DNA of 64,000 bases from Cytophagales bacterium (GCA_013298075.1 JAAFJG010000008.1:50111-114110); one strand, 5' to 3'. Counted from the stretch's first letter, positions 8,286 through 17,856 are shown. Numbers and translations: made by a program. The notes: generated by a model from the sequence alone, not told the origin.

Positions 8286-11234
8286 ATGTTTTTTTTTATG
8301 ACTAAATTTTACTTATTTTTATTTATTTCTTATTTTGTATTTGTATTTTCTTTGACAGCACAAATTCAAAGAGATACACTTTTATCAAATCAATATACAA
8401 AAACGGCAGATTCTTTATTTGCTATAAAAGAATATCAAAAAACCATCGATTTATGCGAAAAAATAGCAGCCTTAGAAAAAAAACATCAACGAATAGAAAA
8501 GTGGTGGCAGGCGAATGATAAAATTTTAAAAGCAATGGTTTCTGGTGATTTTGGTAGCAATGTAGAAGAAGTTCACCAAAAAATGATAGATATTTTAGAT
8601 TATGCCAAAACAAAACTCCCAGAAAATAGCATTTTATTGGGTGCTATTTATCAAGTTTTTTCTGGTATGTATCTAAATATACAAGCAGTCAATAAATATG
8701 ATTATGCTTTAAATTATATTCATCAATCCATTATGATAGAAAAAAAACAGCAAAAACTACAATACTCAAAACTTGCCTATAAATATATATTATTAGGTCG
8801 TATAGATTTAGGATATAATTTAGGAAAACCGGGCACGTATCAAAAATGTATCAACTATTTATACGAAGCAGAAAAATACTTTAACAAAGAAACTAATGAA
8901 AATAAAGTAATAAATCAAAGAACTTTATATACTATTTTAAATGCGTATGGAGTATGTTATTCTAACATACATCAAAAAGATAATTTACATCAAAACTTAG
9001 ATAGTGCTATATATTATTATAAAAAAGGGTATCACATAGCAAAAAAAACAAATAACAACTACGATATATTAAAAACATTTTCTAATAATATAGCAATAAT
9101 ATATAATAATTCATTTGGTACACCTTTCAAAAATTTTAATTATGATAGTGCTTTTGTATATCTAAAAGAATCAGAAGTCTATTCTCTAAAGTTAATAGAT
9201 AATAGAGTAGAATCTAAAATAGAACTCTCAAACTTATATTATTTTTTAGGTAGTAATGCCAATCATAGAAAAAAAATAGATTCATCTTTATACTATGCTC
9301 ATAAATCTATACAAGTTATTTATCCTAATTTTAAAGATAATGACGTAATGGCTGTTCCTAATTTTTCTAATCCAAATGATATTCTAAACTATCAACAAAC
9401 AATGAAAGTAGTTTTTTATAAAATGGTGATTAGTTTTACTATTTATACACAAACAAAAGATAAAAAATATTTATCATTAGCAGAAACACTTATTTTTAAA
9501 TTGGATACTTTGAATAATCATCTCAAAAAAGATTTTACCAAAGGCAAAGAAAGGTTTGATTTGTTATCTCATGTATCTCATGAATATAATGGAATTTTAT
9601 CGTATTTAGTAAAAGAATTTCCAGAGCGAAAAGAAAGCATAGAAAAGCAAGCATTTTACTTCACAGAATCACAACGTAATAATTTATTGTCAATTCATTT
9701 ACCACAATTAAACAAAGAAAAAAACCTTCCTATTGCTATCAAAGACAATATGAAAGGACTCAAACAACAATATATAAACAAAAATAATGAAATAGAAGTA
9801 GAAGAAATCAAACTCAGAAATGATACTACAATTATCAATAAAAGTAAAATTACGACATATATTGATGTTTTAACAAAAGAAAAAATTGATATTTTTTCAA
9901 AAATAGCCGAAATAGAAGATACTATTAGAAGAAATTATCCTGATTATTATCGACGTGGTGAAAATATAGATTCGCCCACCTACCAAAATGTACAATCATA
10001 TTTAGATGAGGAAACAATCATTCTAAATTATAATATAATTGCTGGCTCAAAAACAGATTCTTTATTAGTTTGGTGTTTTGATAATACACAAACTAAAATG
10101 TATATGATAGATACCAAAGAATTGGTTGGTAAATTTATTCCTCGTTTGGATAGATTTAGAAAATCTTGCCATGATGATATTGTAAATTCTGAATATATAT
10201 ACATAGAAGAAGGATATGAGTTATACAAAATTTTGGTTGCTCCAATAGTATCTCAATTAAAAGGTAAAAAAAGGCTTTTATTGATAGGAGATGCGTATTT
10301 TAGTATATTTCCATTCAAAGCATTGCTTACACAATCTGTAAAATATGACAAAAACAAAGAAACAGCATGGGAAACTATGCCTTATCTAACAAAACAATTT
10401 CCAAAAGGCATCAGTATTTATCCATCTTTGAGTTTGCTCATGCAAAATTATCGTTTGAAAGATAATACATTTGAAAATGAATTACAAATATATGCCCCTG
10501 TTTTTGACCAAAAAAATGGTTCACAACCTTATAATCCATTTTTATTATCAGCCATAGAAGCAAGTACTAAATCAGGACAAAGAGGTATTTTTAAAAAAAA
10601 TGGTGATATAATTAAATTTCAACCGATTAAAAGTACCGTCAATGAACACAATAAAATTATTGATATTTTAAAAAAATTAAAATTAAAATATAAATCGTAT
10701 TTACGTGAAAATGCGACAGAAGACCATTTATTGAAACCACAAAATTCAAGAATATTGCATTTTATTACGCATAGTTTTTATAATATTTCCTATCCAAATT
10801 TTTCGGGAATTGCTTTTTATCAACCTGATAAAATAGATAGTTTATTGATAAAAGAAAATAAAAAACCTGATGGATTATTGATGTTTGATGAAATTCCTTT
10901 GATAGATATGAAGGCTGATTTGATTATATTGAGTAGTTGTGAATCGGGCATTGGCGAAATAGCCAATAGTAATGTAACTTCTTTGTCTTATAAATTTTTG
11001 TGTGCAGGCGTGCCTAATGTGATTTCAACTTTATGGCGAATTGATGATGAAAAAACATCTTTTTTGTTTCCTTTATTTTATCAATATTTATACGAAAATA
11101 ATAATAAAAATAATCAAAAATATGATTATGCGGAAGCAATGCAAAAAGCAACTCAAGAAATGATAAATAAAAGAAAAACTGCAAAACCTTATTTTTGGGC
11201 AGGTTTTCAAATAGAATATTCGTGGGGGAAGTAA
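8286..11234 (+). CDS. TPR-CHAT domain protein (caspase-like peptidase), exported
   Basis: The product has 982 residues; an alternative start four codons later (MTKFYLF) keeps the signal peptide (up to LTAQ). Residues about 30-420 are tetratricopeptide-like helices (for example SAIYYYKKGYHIAKKTNN and SSLYYAHKSIQVIYP), residues about 470-560 are a linker with coiled-coil character, and the C-terminal third is a CHAT domain. The catalytic dyad is visible: His829 in LHFITHS and Cys885 in LSSCESGIG. The closing GVPNVISTLWRIDD and the final YFWAGFQI are typical of CHAT ends. CHAT proteases are clan CD, caspase/separase-like enzymes usually activated by a partner that the TPRs recognise. The signal peptide places this one in the periplasm or at the surface. 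It lies downstream of a sigma/anti-sigma/MORN block, though a 350-base gap and the zinc-ribbon gene intervene. The substrate is unknown. Confidence 0.9.
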   Translation: MFFFMTKFYLFLFISYFVFVFSLTAQIQRDTLLSNQYTKTADSLFAIKEYQKTIDLCEKIAALEKKHQRIEKWWQANDKILKAMVSGDFGSNVEEVHQKMIDILDYAKTKLPENSILLGAIYQVFSGMYLNIQAVNKYDYALNYIHQSIMIEKKQQKLQYSKLAYKYILLGRIDLGYNLGKPGTYQKCINYLYEAEKYFNKETNENKVINQRTLYTILNAYGVCYSNIHQKDNLHQNLDSAIYYYKKGYHIAKKTNNNYDILKTFSNNIAIIYNNSFGTPFKNFNYDSAFVYLKESEVYSLKLIDNRVESKIELSNLYYFLGSNANHRKKIDSSLYYAHKSIQVIYPNFKDNDVMAVPNFSNPNDILNYQQTMKVVFYKMVISFTIYTQTKDKKYLSLAETLIFKLDTLNNHLKKDFTKGKERFDLLSHVSHEYNGILSYLVKEFPERKESIEKQAFYFTESQRNNLLSIHLPQLNKEKNLPIAIKDNMKGLKQQYINKNNEIEVEEIKLRNDTTIINKSKITTYIDVLTKEKIDIFSKIAEIEDTIRRNYPDYYRRGENIDSPTYQNVQSYLDEETIILNYNIIAGSKTDSLLVWCFDNTQTKMYMIDTKELVGKFIPRLDRFRKSCHDDIVNSEYIYIEEGYELYKILVAPIVSQLKGKKRLLLIGDAYFSIFPFKALLTQSVKYDKNKETAWETMPYLTKQFPKGISIYPSLSLLMQNYRLKDNTFENELQIYAPVFDQKNGSQPYNPFLLSAIEASTKSGQRGIFKKNGDIIKFQPIKSTVNEHNKIIDILKKLKLKYKSYLRENATEDHLLKPQNSRILHFITHSFYNISYPNFSGIAFYQPDKIDSLLIKENKKPDGLLMFDEIPLIDMKADLIILSSCESGIGEIANSNVTSLSYKFLCAGVPNVISTLWRIDDEKTSFLFPLFYQYLYENNNKNNQKYDYAEAMQKATQEMINKRKTAKPYFWAGFQIEYSWGK

Positions 11235-11294
11235 TTTTAAATTGTGTAAGGGAATAAATAAAAAATAACATACCTAAAAAAACTCCCTCTCCAG

Positions 11295-11354
11295 CGGTGA
11301 GGGAACTAAAAATAGGTTTTTTTGAGTGTGTAGTTTATTTTTTAGATGCTCCCT
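11295..11354. repeat. Left arm of inverted repeat around the TonB receptor gene
   Basis: The segment from CGGTGAGGGAACTAAAAATA to TTTTTTAGATGCTCCCT is the reverse complement of 14099-14158, with about four mismatches in about 59 bases. The arms are about 2.7 kb apart and enclose the TonB receptor and its promoter. Confidence 0.85.
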
Positions 11355-11516
11355 AATAAGATTTTGTTCTTATTATTTTATATAAAACAGAAGCGTTAAT
11401 ACTTCCTTTTTATATGAAATTGTAAAATATTTTTCAGAAATTACACTATATTTTGATGTAAAAAACACTTCCATACTTTTTAATTACATTAGTATTTTTT
11501 AAATGAAAGGGATTTT

Positions 11517-11560
11517 AGCACACAGATAACACGGATTTAGCGGATTAATACGGATTTTTT
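11517..11560 (+). repeat. Dispersed 40-bp repeat (AGCACACAGATAACACGGAT type)
   Basis: AGCACACAGATAACACGGAT is followed by TTAGCGGATTAATACGGATT. Other copies are at 17102-17141 (inverted) and 36568-36610 (direct). All three are intergenic. Confidence 0.8.
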
Positions 11561-11664
11561 TCTTTTTTCTTGAATTTTTAATGATTTTTGTCAATTTTTG
11601 GCTACCATCTAAAAAACTCTATTAACCATTTTTCTAAAAATATATCGAAAACAATAAATATTTT

Positions 11665-11694
11665 TTTGTTTTTGCAATAAAAACATTACTTTTG
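11665..11694 (+). promoter_or_regulatory. Bacteroidota promoter of the TonB receptor
   Basis: TTTG at 11665-11668, an 18-base spacer and TACTTTTG at 11687-11694 match the TTTG-N19-TAnnTTTG consensus of the Bacteroidota housekeeping sigma factor. Transcription would begin near 11701, about 50 bases before the ATG at 11751. This argues against the TTG at 11703 as the start codon. Confidence 0.7.
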
Positions 11695-11750
11695 CTACGA
11701 ATTTGACATATTATATAATTAAAAAATCTTACCATTATAGCCTATCAATT

Positions 11751-14099
11751 ATGCAAAAATCATTGTTATTTTTTATTTTTTTTGGAACTATTCTATCTAT
11801 TTTTGCACAAGTTGATAGCACAGAAATCGATAAAATGAATAAATTAGATTTGATAGAAGGAAAAGAATCCGATGAAATGAAAGTAATTTCTGCCAGCCGT
11901 TCCAATCGTAAAATTAGTGAATTGCCTACCACTATTCAAGTAATCACCAAAGAAGAAATACAAAGAAATGGGTATGTTACTTTGGTTGATGTATTGAAAC
12001 ACGTAGCAGGAATTCGTACTTCGCAACCCGGAAGTGGAGATTATGGTGAAAGTTTTTTGATGCGAGGTTTGGTAGGTAATTATTACACAAAAATATTATT
12101 AAATAGTATTCCTTTACAACCTTCTACCACAGGAACTTTGGCTATTGCTGAACAATTACCTATCGCACAAGCGGAGAGAATTGAGATAGTTTTTGGTCCT
12201 GCGTCTGCCATTTATGGAGCAGATGCGATGGCGGGAGTTATCAATATTATCACTCGAAATGCGGACAAAGGCAGTTTTACACAAGGCAATGTGGTAAGTG
12301 GCGAATATGGGTATCGCCATTTTAATTTTTCGATGGGAGGAAAATTTGGGAAAGATAAAAACGTAGTCAAATATGTAGTGTATGGTAATTATGCAAAAAG
12401 AGATGATTTGAATACTTTTTATGATAAAGATTTATATAATCCGCTGAATAATGTAAACTTTAATGACAATGCAAGAGCCGCCGCAGCCGCAAATCCTACT
12501 CTTTTTTTTCAAAATTTTATATTGGGTCAAGATTTTTCTCCCTATTATAAAGGTAGTTTATATACGCCAGAAATATCATCAAGACCTCAAAACAGTTATT
12601 TATTAGGAGCGCAAATACAATTTAAAAATTTTCAATTTAGTTTTAATGAAATGTATAGACAAAATCATTGGGCTATTGGATTAACTCCTTTAGTTTTTTC
12701 TTATGCTAATCCAAATACATTTTCAGGCGATAAGATACAACGTTTTACAGGAAGTTATAACAAAGAATGGGAAAAATGGTCTTTGACTGCTAATATTTCT
12801 TACAATAAATATAAAATGAATCCAAAATCTTCAAGAGGTTCTAATTATAGTGGATTTGGGGGAGTTTCTTATAAATATGCCGCTTCTGATGATATTTTTG
12901 CAGAAGTTTTATTGCGTTTTATGTCTTCTAAAAAATGGGAATGGACGTTTGGAACATCTTTTCAAATCTCAAGTATTTTACCTTTGACTAATGATTTGGC
13001 GCATCCTTTTGATGAAATTGGTTATCAACCTTTTTTAAAAACAATTCCTCAACCTTTGCCTATATTAGGAACTTTTGGGTATAATCCACAAGTATATTCT
13101 AATCTTGGTTTCTTTACACAATTTATTAAAACCTTAGATAAATGGACTTTTATAGGTGGTTTTAGAATAGATAGAAATTCAGGATACGAAAGTAATTCTG
13201 CTTTGTCTATTGCTCCTGTCGGTCAAGTAAGAATTTCTGCCCAATATAATATTAAAAAAGATTTATCTGTGCGAGCCTCTTTTGGGAGTGCTTTCAAATC
13301 CCCCTCTCCCTCTGAAACCTATATTTCATTGGGTATTCCTATTGAAGGCATCAATAAAGTAAATTATCAACAAATCCCAAATCCAAATTTAAAACCAGAA
13401 TCACTTTTTTCGAGTGAGATAGGTGTACGTTATAATCCTAATAATAATTTTTCGTTAGAGGCAATTTTTTATTCTTATATTATCACTCAAAGAATATCTG
13501 CTATCATAACCACAGTTGATTTAAATACTTATCCTAATGCGATTAGTGGGCAAAATCCAACAGACGTTAGAGCAAGAAGTTATAGCAATGATGCCTTATC
13601 AAGTTCTGAACTAGCCAGTGCACAAATCATTGCTAAATATAAAAACTTAATCCCAAAATGGAATTTTAACATCGATGGAAGTTTTTCTTATAGTCAAGGT
13701 ACAGAAGTATTGCCTGATGACCCTTTGAGAGCCAATGATGGTGGTACAATCAATGAATTTAGAATGATACCACGCTGGTCTGGAAAATTAAATTTTGATT
13801 TTTCTCCTTATAAAAATTGGTATGTTAGATTTGAAAATATAACGATGTCTTCTTGGCAACAACGATACACTTTAAATGCTAATCAATCTAATGATGCCTC
13901 CAAAATAAATGGATATTATTCTTTAGATGTATTAACCCGTTATAAATTGAGCCAAAACGTAAGTAGTTATATTCGAGTAACCAATGTTTTTAATCAAAAT
14001 TATGGTGGAGTTGATGCCACTGGTTTTGATGTAGATTTGCGTTATAATCCACAATATTTAAGAATGTTTCAATTTGGCGTCAATTTTAATTTAGATTAA
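11751..14099 (+). CDS. TonB-dependent outer-membrane receptor
   Basis: Starting at 11751 (MQKSLLFFIFFGTILSIFAQ, a good signal peptide) the product has 782 residues. A TTG 48 bases upstream would add 16 residues ahead of the signal and is unlikely. The plug domain spans about residues 40-170: a TonB-box-like EMKVISASRS, then LPTTIQVITKEEI, LVDVLKHVAGIRT, FLMRGLVG and FGPASAIYGADAMAGVINI. A 22-strand-type barrel follows, with the conserved ASFGSAFKSPSPSETY and NPNLKPESLFSSEIGVRY and a terminal strand FQFGVNFNLD. It would import a ligand such as a siderophore, vitamin B12 or an oligosaccharide. No SusD partner or carboxypeptidase-like N-terminal domain is present, so it is not a SusCD pair. The stop codon overlaps the right arm of the flanking inverted repeat. 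Confidence 0.92.
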   Translation: MQKSLLFFIFFGTILSIFAQVDSTEIDKMNKLDLIEGKESDEMKVISASRSNRKISELPTTIQVITKEEIQRNGYVTLVDVLKHVAGIRTSQPGSGDYGESFLMRGLVGNYYTKILLNSIPLQPSTTGTLAIAEQLPIAQAERIEIVFGPASAIYGADAMAGVINIITRNADKGSFTQGNVVSGEYGYRHFNFSMGGKFGKDKNVVKYVVYGNYAKRDDLNTFYDKDLYNPLNNVNFNDNARAAAAANPTLFFQNFILGQDFSPYYKGSLYTPEISSRPQNSYLLGAQIQFKNFQFSFNEMYRQNHWAIGLTPLVFSYANPNTFSGDKIQRFTGSYNKEWEKWSLTANISYNKYKMNPKSSRGSNYSGFGGVSYKYAASDDIFAEVLLRFMSSKKWEWTFGTSFQISSILPLTNDLAHPFDEIGYQPFLKTIPQPLPILGTFGYNPQVYSNLGFFTQFIKTLDKWTFIGGFRIDRNSGYESNSALSIAPVGQVRISAQYNIKKDLSVRASFGSAFKSPSPSETYISLGIPIEGINKVNYQQIPNPNLKPESLFSSEIGVRYNPNNNFSLEAIFYSYIITQRISAIITTVDLNTYPNAISGQNPTDVRARSYSNDALSSSELASAQIIAKYKNLIPKWNFNIDGSFSYSQGTEVLPDDPLRANDGGTINEFRMIPRWSGKLNFDFSPYKNWYVRFENITMSSWQQRYTLNANQSNDASKINGYYSLDVLTRYKLSQNVSSYIRVTNVFNQNYGGVDATGFDVDLRYNPQYLRMFQFGVNFNLD

Positions 14100-14158
14100 G
14101 GGAGTATCTAAAAAATAAATTACCCACTCAAAAAAACTTATTTTTAGTTCCCTCACCG
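14099..14158. repeat. Right arm of inverted repeat around the TonB receptor gene
   Basis: It begins at the last base of the receptor stop codon with AGGGAGTATCTAAAAAATAA and runs to TTAGTTCCCTCACCG. It is the inverted counterpart of 11295-11354. The adjoining 14148-14226 holds two GC-rich palindromes (CCCTCACCGTTAGCGAGGG and ACTCCC...GGGAGT) of a common intergenic repeat type. Confidence 0.85.
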
Positions 14159-14557
14159 TTAGCGAGGGTTAGGGTCTTTTTAGCAAAATTATGCCCCAGC
14201 CCAACACTCCCCAAAGGCGAGGGAGTTTTTATTGCGTATAATATTTCCTACTTAGTCCCTAATTGCTTGATAATAATACAAAAAAGGACTACTTTTTTCA
14301 GTCCTTTTTTTGAATAGACTTCTTGTGAAACTAATTTGTAGGATATATTAGTGTTCACAAAAGTAACTATTAAAATGGGTAAGGCTTTTTATTTATTTAT
14401 CAAAATATTTTTTGTGTTTTTTCTTCGTATTATTTATTTTTATGCAAACGATTGTAATTTGAATATAGACACTAAAAAATCAAATTATTTTTAGCATCAA
14501 TTTCGATATTATTTAATTTATTTTTCAATTTATAAAAAAATATTTTCTTTTTTTATA
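14159..14557. other. Intergenic region between TonB receptor and GH31 genes
   Basis: It contains the GC-rich palindromic stretch up to about 14226, a rho-independent terminator at 14280-14311 and plain AT-rich sequence after it. No gene was found. Confidence 0.5.
14280..14311 (+). terminator. Rho-independent terminator downstream of the TonB receptor
   Basis: AAAAAAGGACT and AGTCCTTTTTT form an 11-bp stem with loop ACTTTTTTC and a T-run. It lies 180 bases after the receptor stop and works in either orientation. Confidence 0.8.
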
Positions 14558-14565
14558 TATCTTTG
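14558..14565 (+). promoter_or_regulatory. -7 element of the GH31 gene
   Basis: TATCTTTG matches TAnnTTTG and lies 16 bases before the ATG at 14582. No TTTG is seen at the expected upstream distance, so it is a half-match. Confidence 0.5.
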
Positions 14566-14581
14566 CCAAAAAAAGCATATT

Positions 14582-17026
14582 ATGAAAAAAAACTTATTTC
14601 TTATTCTATTTTCTATTTATTTTTGGTGTAATGATTCGTTTTTAACGGCACAAAATAATAATAGACAATTTCAAAAATCAACTTTTGAAAAAAATATTCT
14701 TACTATCGAAACATCAGACTCAAAAATAATTATTGAGCCTTATCACGCAAAAATTTTCAAAATAAATTATATTCCAAAAGGAAAAAATTATGATAATTTA
14801 CCCAAAGAAGAAGTGAGAAATATTGATGTCAATCAAAAAATAAAATACAAAGAAACCAAAGAAGAAATTATTTATTCTTCAAAAAATTTACAACTCAAAA
14901 TTCAAAAAAATCCTTTTCAAATTGCCTATTTTATTGATAATCAATTAGTTTCATCTGAAAATAAAGGCTATTTTGATACTAATAATTTTGAAAGTTTAAA
15001 TTTTAATTTGTCTAATGATGAAAGTTTGTATGGCACAGGTTCGCGTGCTTTGCCTTTTGATAGGCGTGGTTTTAGGTTAGAATTATACAACAAAGCAAGT
15101 TATGCGTATGAGGACAATGCACCTTTGATGAATTTTAATATTCCTGTCGTGATTTCGTCTAAAAACTATGGTTTATATTTTGATAATCCTCAAAAATCTT
15201 TTTTAGATTTGGGCAAAACAAACGCCAATCAACTTAGTTTTGAGGCAATTGGAGGGCGAATGAGTTATTATTTTATCACAGGAAAAAATGTAGAAGAAGT
15301 TACACAAAATTATGTTTGGCTCACAGGTTATCAACCAATGCCGCCTTTGTGGGCATTTGGCAATTTTATTTCTCGTTATGGATATAGAAGTGAAACCGAA
15401 ACTCGACAAGTGGTCAATGATATGTACGCCCAAGATTTTCCTGCTGATGCCGTAATTCTTGACCATTATTGGTATGGCGAAGGCGAAGTAAAGAAAAATG
15501 TGGCGATGGGTGATTTGGATTGGTACAGAACAAAGTTTCCAAATGGCGAAAAAATGGTGAAAGATTTTGAAGAAAAAGGCATCAAAACTATCTTAATTAC
15601 GCAACCTTTTGTATTGACAAATTCAAAAAATTATCAGGAAGTAAGCAACAAAAAATTATTAGCCACAGACAATAATAACAATCCTTTTGTTATCAAAGAT
15701 ATTTTTTGGTTTGGCGAAACAGGACTTTTGGATATTTTTAAAATGGAAACAAGAGATTGGTTTTGGCAACAATACAAAAGACATACGCAGGCAGGAATTG
15801 GTGGTTGGTGGGGCGATTTGGGCGAGCCAGAAGTTCACCCATCAGACATCAAACACGTGAACGGAAAAGCAGACGAAGTACATAGTTTGTACGGACATTA
15901 TTGGGCAAAAATGATTTATGAAGGCTATAAAAAAGACTTTCCTACTCAACGTTTATTTATGCTGATGCGGGCAGGATATGCAGGTTCACAACGTTTTGGG
16001 CTGATTCCTTGGTCGGGTGATGTGCATCGTGCTTGGGGAGGTTTGAAAGCGCAACCGAGTTTATCGTTGAATATGGGTTTGACAGGTTTGGCGTATATGC
16101 ACTCAGATTTAGGTGGATTTGCGAATACAACTTTTTCGAGAGAATTATATTTGCGTTGGTTGCAATATGGCGTTTTTCAGCCTATTTTTAGACCACATTC
16201 ACAAGAACAAGTTCCCGCAGAGCCAATATTTTATGACAATGACGTAAAAAATCAAGTACGAGAAATGATGAAAATGCGTTATAAATTAACGCCTTATCTC
16301 TACACAATGGCGTGGGAAAATAGTACCAAAGGAACACCTTTGATGCGTCCTTTGTTGTTCGAAGAGCCAAATAATAAGGCTTTACAAAAAGAAGGAAATC
16401 AATATTTGTGGGGAAAAGATATATTGGTTGCTCCGATTTTGAATGAAAAACAAGAAAAAATAAACGTTTATTTTCCTGCCAAATCTAATTGGTATCATTT
16501 GTATAATTCAACAATGATTCCTGAAAAAACAGGTTTATCAGAGATAAAAGTTGAGCCAAATCATATTCCTGTATATGTGCGTGGTGGCTCGATTATTCCT
16601 ACACAAATTTTAGATTCTACCTTGAGAAATATGCGTTCTTATTTGACAAATGGCGTTCATTTATTGGTTTATAATCCATTAAAAAATCAAAAAACAGATG
16701 GATATTTGTATATTGATGATGGCAAAACTCCCAATCCTGAATTGACAAAAAATTATTGTTTTTTGAAATGGACAGCCAATTTTAAAACGCAAAATATTTC
16801 TATTGTATTATCAAAAGAAGGACAATTTCAAATCAAAAATCCAATGAATATCAATATTGTACGTGTTAGTTTTGTTGGATATGATATAAAATCGCTTTCT
16901 AAAAATGCAGAAAAATTGGGCGCAAAATATGACTTAATCAATAAATTTGTAGAGTTTAATTTTGATTGGTCAAAAGGTAAAAATTTAGCAATAAAAGTTA
17001 CGAATGGCGTGATTGATTTGAAATAA
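14582..17026 (+). CDS. Glycoside hydrolase family 31 (alpha-glucosidase/alpha-xylosidase type), exported
   Basis: The product has 814 residues with a signal peptide (MKKNLFLILFSIYFW... up to FLTAQ). An N-terminal beta-sandwich (about residues 30-240, with LYGTGSRALPFDRRGFRLELYN) leads into the catalytic barrel (about 250-590). The GH31 signatures are present: GGWWGDLGEPE, with Asp412 as the predicted nucleophile, and IPWSGDVHR, with Asp480 as the predicted acid/base. The barrel entry YQPMPPLWAFGNFISRYGYRS and the later LYTMAWENSTKGTPLMRPL are also typical. The C-terminal about 200 residues form the usual beta-sandwich domains. It cleaves alpha-linked glucosides or related sugars in the periplasm or at the surface. 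The neighbouring TonB receptor is not cotranscribed and no SusD-like gene is present. A strong palindromic terminator follows at 17036. Confidence 0.93.
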   Translation: MKKNLFLILFSIYFWCNDSFLTAQNNNRQFQKSTFEKNILTIETSDSKIIIEPYHAKIFKINYIPKGKNYDNLPKEEVRNIDVNQKIKYKETKEEIIYSSKNLQLKIQKNPFQIAYFIDNQLVSSENKGYFDTNNFESLNFNLSNDESLYGTGSRALPFDRRGFRLELYNKASYAYEDNAPLMNFNIPVVISSKNYGLYFDNPQKSFLDLGKTNANQLSFEAIGGRMSYYFITGKNVEEVTQNYVWLTGYQPMPPLWAFGNFISRYGYRSETETRQVVNDMYAQDFPADAVILDHYWYGEGEVKKNVAMGDLDWYRTKFPNGEKMVKDFEEKGIKTILITQPFVLTNSKNYQEVSNKKLLATDNNNNPFVIKDIFWFGETGLLDIFKMETRDWFWQQYKRHTQAGIGGWWGDLGEPEVHPSDIKHVNGKADEVHSLYGHYWAKMIYEGYKKDFPTQRLFMLMRAGYAGSQRFGLIPWSGDVHRAWGGLKAQPSLSLNMGLTGLAYMHSDLGGFANTTFSRELYLRWLQYGVFQPIFRPHSQEQVPAEPIFYDNDVKNQVREMMKMRYKLTPYLYTMAWENSTKGTPLMRPLLFEEPNNKALQKEGNQYLWGKDILVAPILNEKQEKINVYFPAKSNWYHLYNSTMIPEKTGLSEIKVEPNHIPVYVRGGSIIPTQILDSTLRNMRSYLTNGVHLLVYNPLKNQKTDGYLYIDDGKTPNPELTKNYCFLKWTANFKTQNISIVLSKEGQFQIKNPMNINIVRVSFVGYDIKSLSKNAEKLGAKYDLINKFVEFNFDWSKGKNLAIKVTNGVIDLK

Positions 17027-17035
17027 AAAACATAA

Positions 17036-17069
17036 AATTTTGCTCATAAAATATTTTATGAGCAAAATT
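17036..17069. terminator. 34-bp perfect palindrome, terminator of the GH31 gene
   Basis: AATTTTGCTCATAAAAT is followed directly by its exact reverse complement, ten bases after the GH31 stop. The perfect 17-bp arms with flanking A/T tracts form a bidirectional terminator-like hairpin. Confidence 0.75.
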
Positions 17070-17101
17070 ATTTTACCAAATCAATCTTTAAATTGAAATA
17101 A

Positions 17102-17141
17102 AAATCCGTTTTAATGCGCTAAATCTGCGTTATCCGTGTGC
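17102..17141 (-). repeat. Dispersed 40-bp repeat, inverted copy
   Basis: AATCCGTTTTAATGCGCTAA followed by ATCTGCGTTATCCGTGTGCT is the reverse complement of the repeat at 11517-11560 and 36568-36610. Confidence 0.8.
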
Positions 17142-17190
17142 TAAATTTTTTATCATGTAAAAAAAACTATTTCTAAAACAAACTTTTCCA

Positions 17191-17856
17191 ATGATTCGAA
17201 TAGAAAATATATCAAAAACTTATTTATCACATCACCAAAAAATAAAGGCTTTACAAAACATCAATTTTTCCATCGAAAAAGGAGAATTTGTGGCTTTGAT
17301 GGGTGCTTCGGGAAGTGGAAAAACGACACTTTTTAAAGCCATTGCAGGACTCGAAAATATAGACGAAGGAAAAATTTTTATTGATAATCACGCTATTCAT
17401 ACTTTAAACGAAAAACAAAAAACGCTTTTTAGATTACATTCTATTGGTTTTATTTTTCAACAACATAATTTAATGCCCGTTTTGTCGGCTTGGGAAAATG
17501 TAGCTTTGTTGTTAGAATTAAAAGGAATGAAACGAAAAATGGCGAAAAAAATTAGTTTCGAATATTTAGAAAAAGTAAATTTATTAGATTGTGCTTTGCG
17601 AAAACCTGAACACCTTTCGGGTGGACAACAGCAAAGAATTGCGATTGCACGTGCTTTGGCAGGCAAACCAAATTTGATTTTAGCTGATGAAGCAACCGCC
17701 AATTTAGATGCCGAAAATACCGAAAATTTATTAGAAATGTTAGTCAAATTGAACCAAGAAGAAAAAATTACTTTTATTTTTGCTACGCATGATGAACGTG
17801 TCAAACAAAAAGTAGCTCGCATTATTTTATTGAAAAATGGAGTTTTGGTGGAGTAA
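17191..17856 (+). CDS. ABC transporter ATP-binding protein (LolD/MacB type)
   Basis: The product has 221 residues and forms a complete nucleotide-binding domain: Walker A GASGSGKT (residues 38-45), Q-loop around Gln90 (FIFQQHNLMP), signature LSGGQ (142-146), Walker B LILADE (162-167) and the switch His200 (FATHDE). The sequence style (short, with an FxxHSIGFIFQQ region) fits the LolD/MacB/FtsE subgroup, which powers extraction or export across the inner membrane with a separate permease. No permease gene lies next to it, so it is an orphan ATPase here and its substrate cannot be named. The next gene is on the opposite strand. Confidence 0.9.
   Translation: MIRIENISKTYLSHHQKIKALQNINFSIEKGEFVALMGASGSGKTTLFKAIAGLENIDEGKIFIDNHAIHTLNEKQKTLFRLHSIGFIFQQHNLMPVLSAWENVALLLELKGMKRKMAKKISFEYLEKVNLLDCALRKPEHLSGGQQQRIAIARALAGKPNLILADEATANLDAENTENLLEMLVKLNQEEKITFIFATHDERVKQKVARIILLKNGVLVE

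Larger units (their letters stand above)
11235..11664. other. Intergenic region with two dispersed repeats
   Basis: It contains one arm of the inverted repeat that brackets the TonB receptor (11295-11354) and one copy of the AGCACA...GGATAAC...GGATT repeat (11517-11560). No gene was found. The region between 11360 and 11510 is plain AT-rich sequence. Confidence 0.5.

Noticed and set aside
11703..11750. Upstream TTG start for the TonB receptor
   Set aside because: It lies at the predicted transcription start and places 16 residues before an otherwise ideal signal peptide; the ATG at 11751 is preferred.
14322..14345. GTGAAACTAATTTGTAGG as a further copy of the 7555/41525 repeat
   Set aside because: Only about 15 bases resemble the repeat and the hairpin parts are missing.
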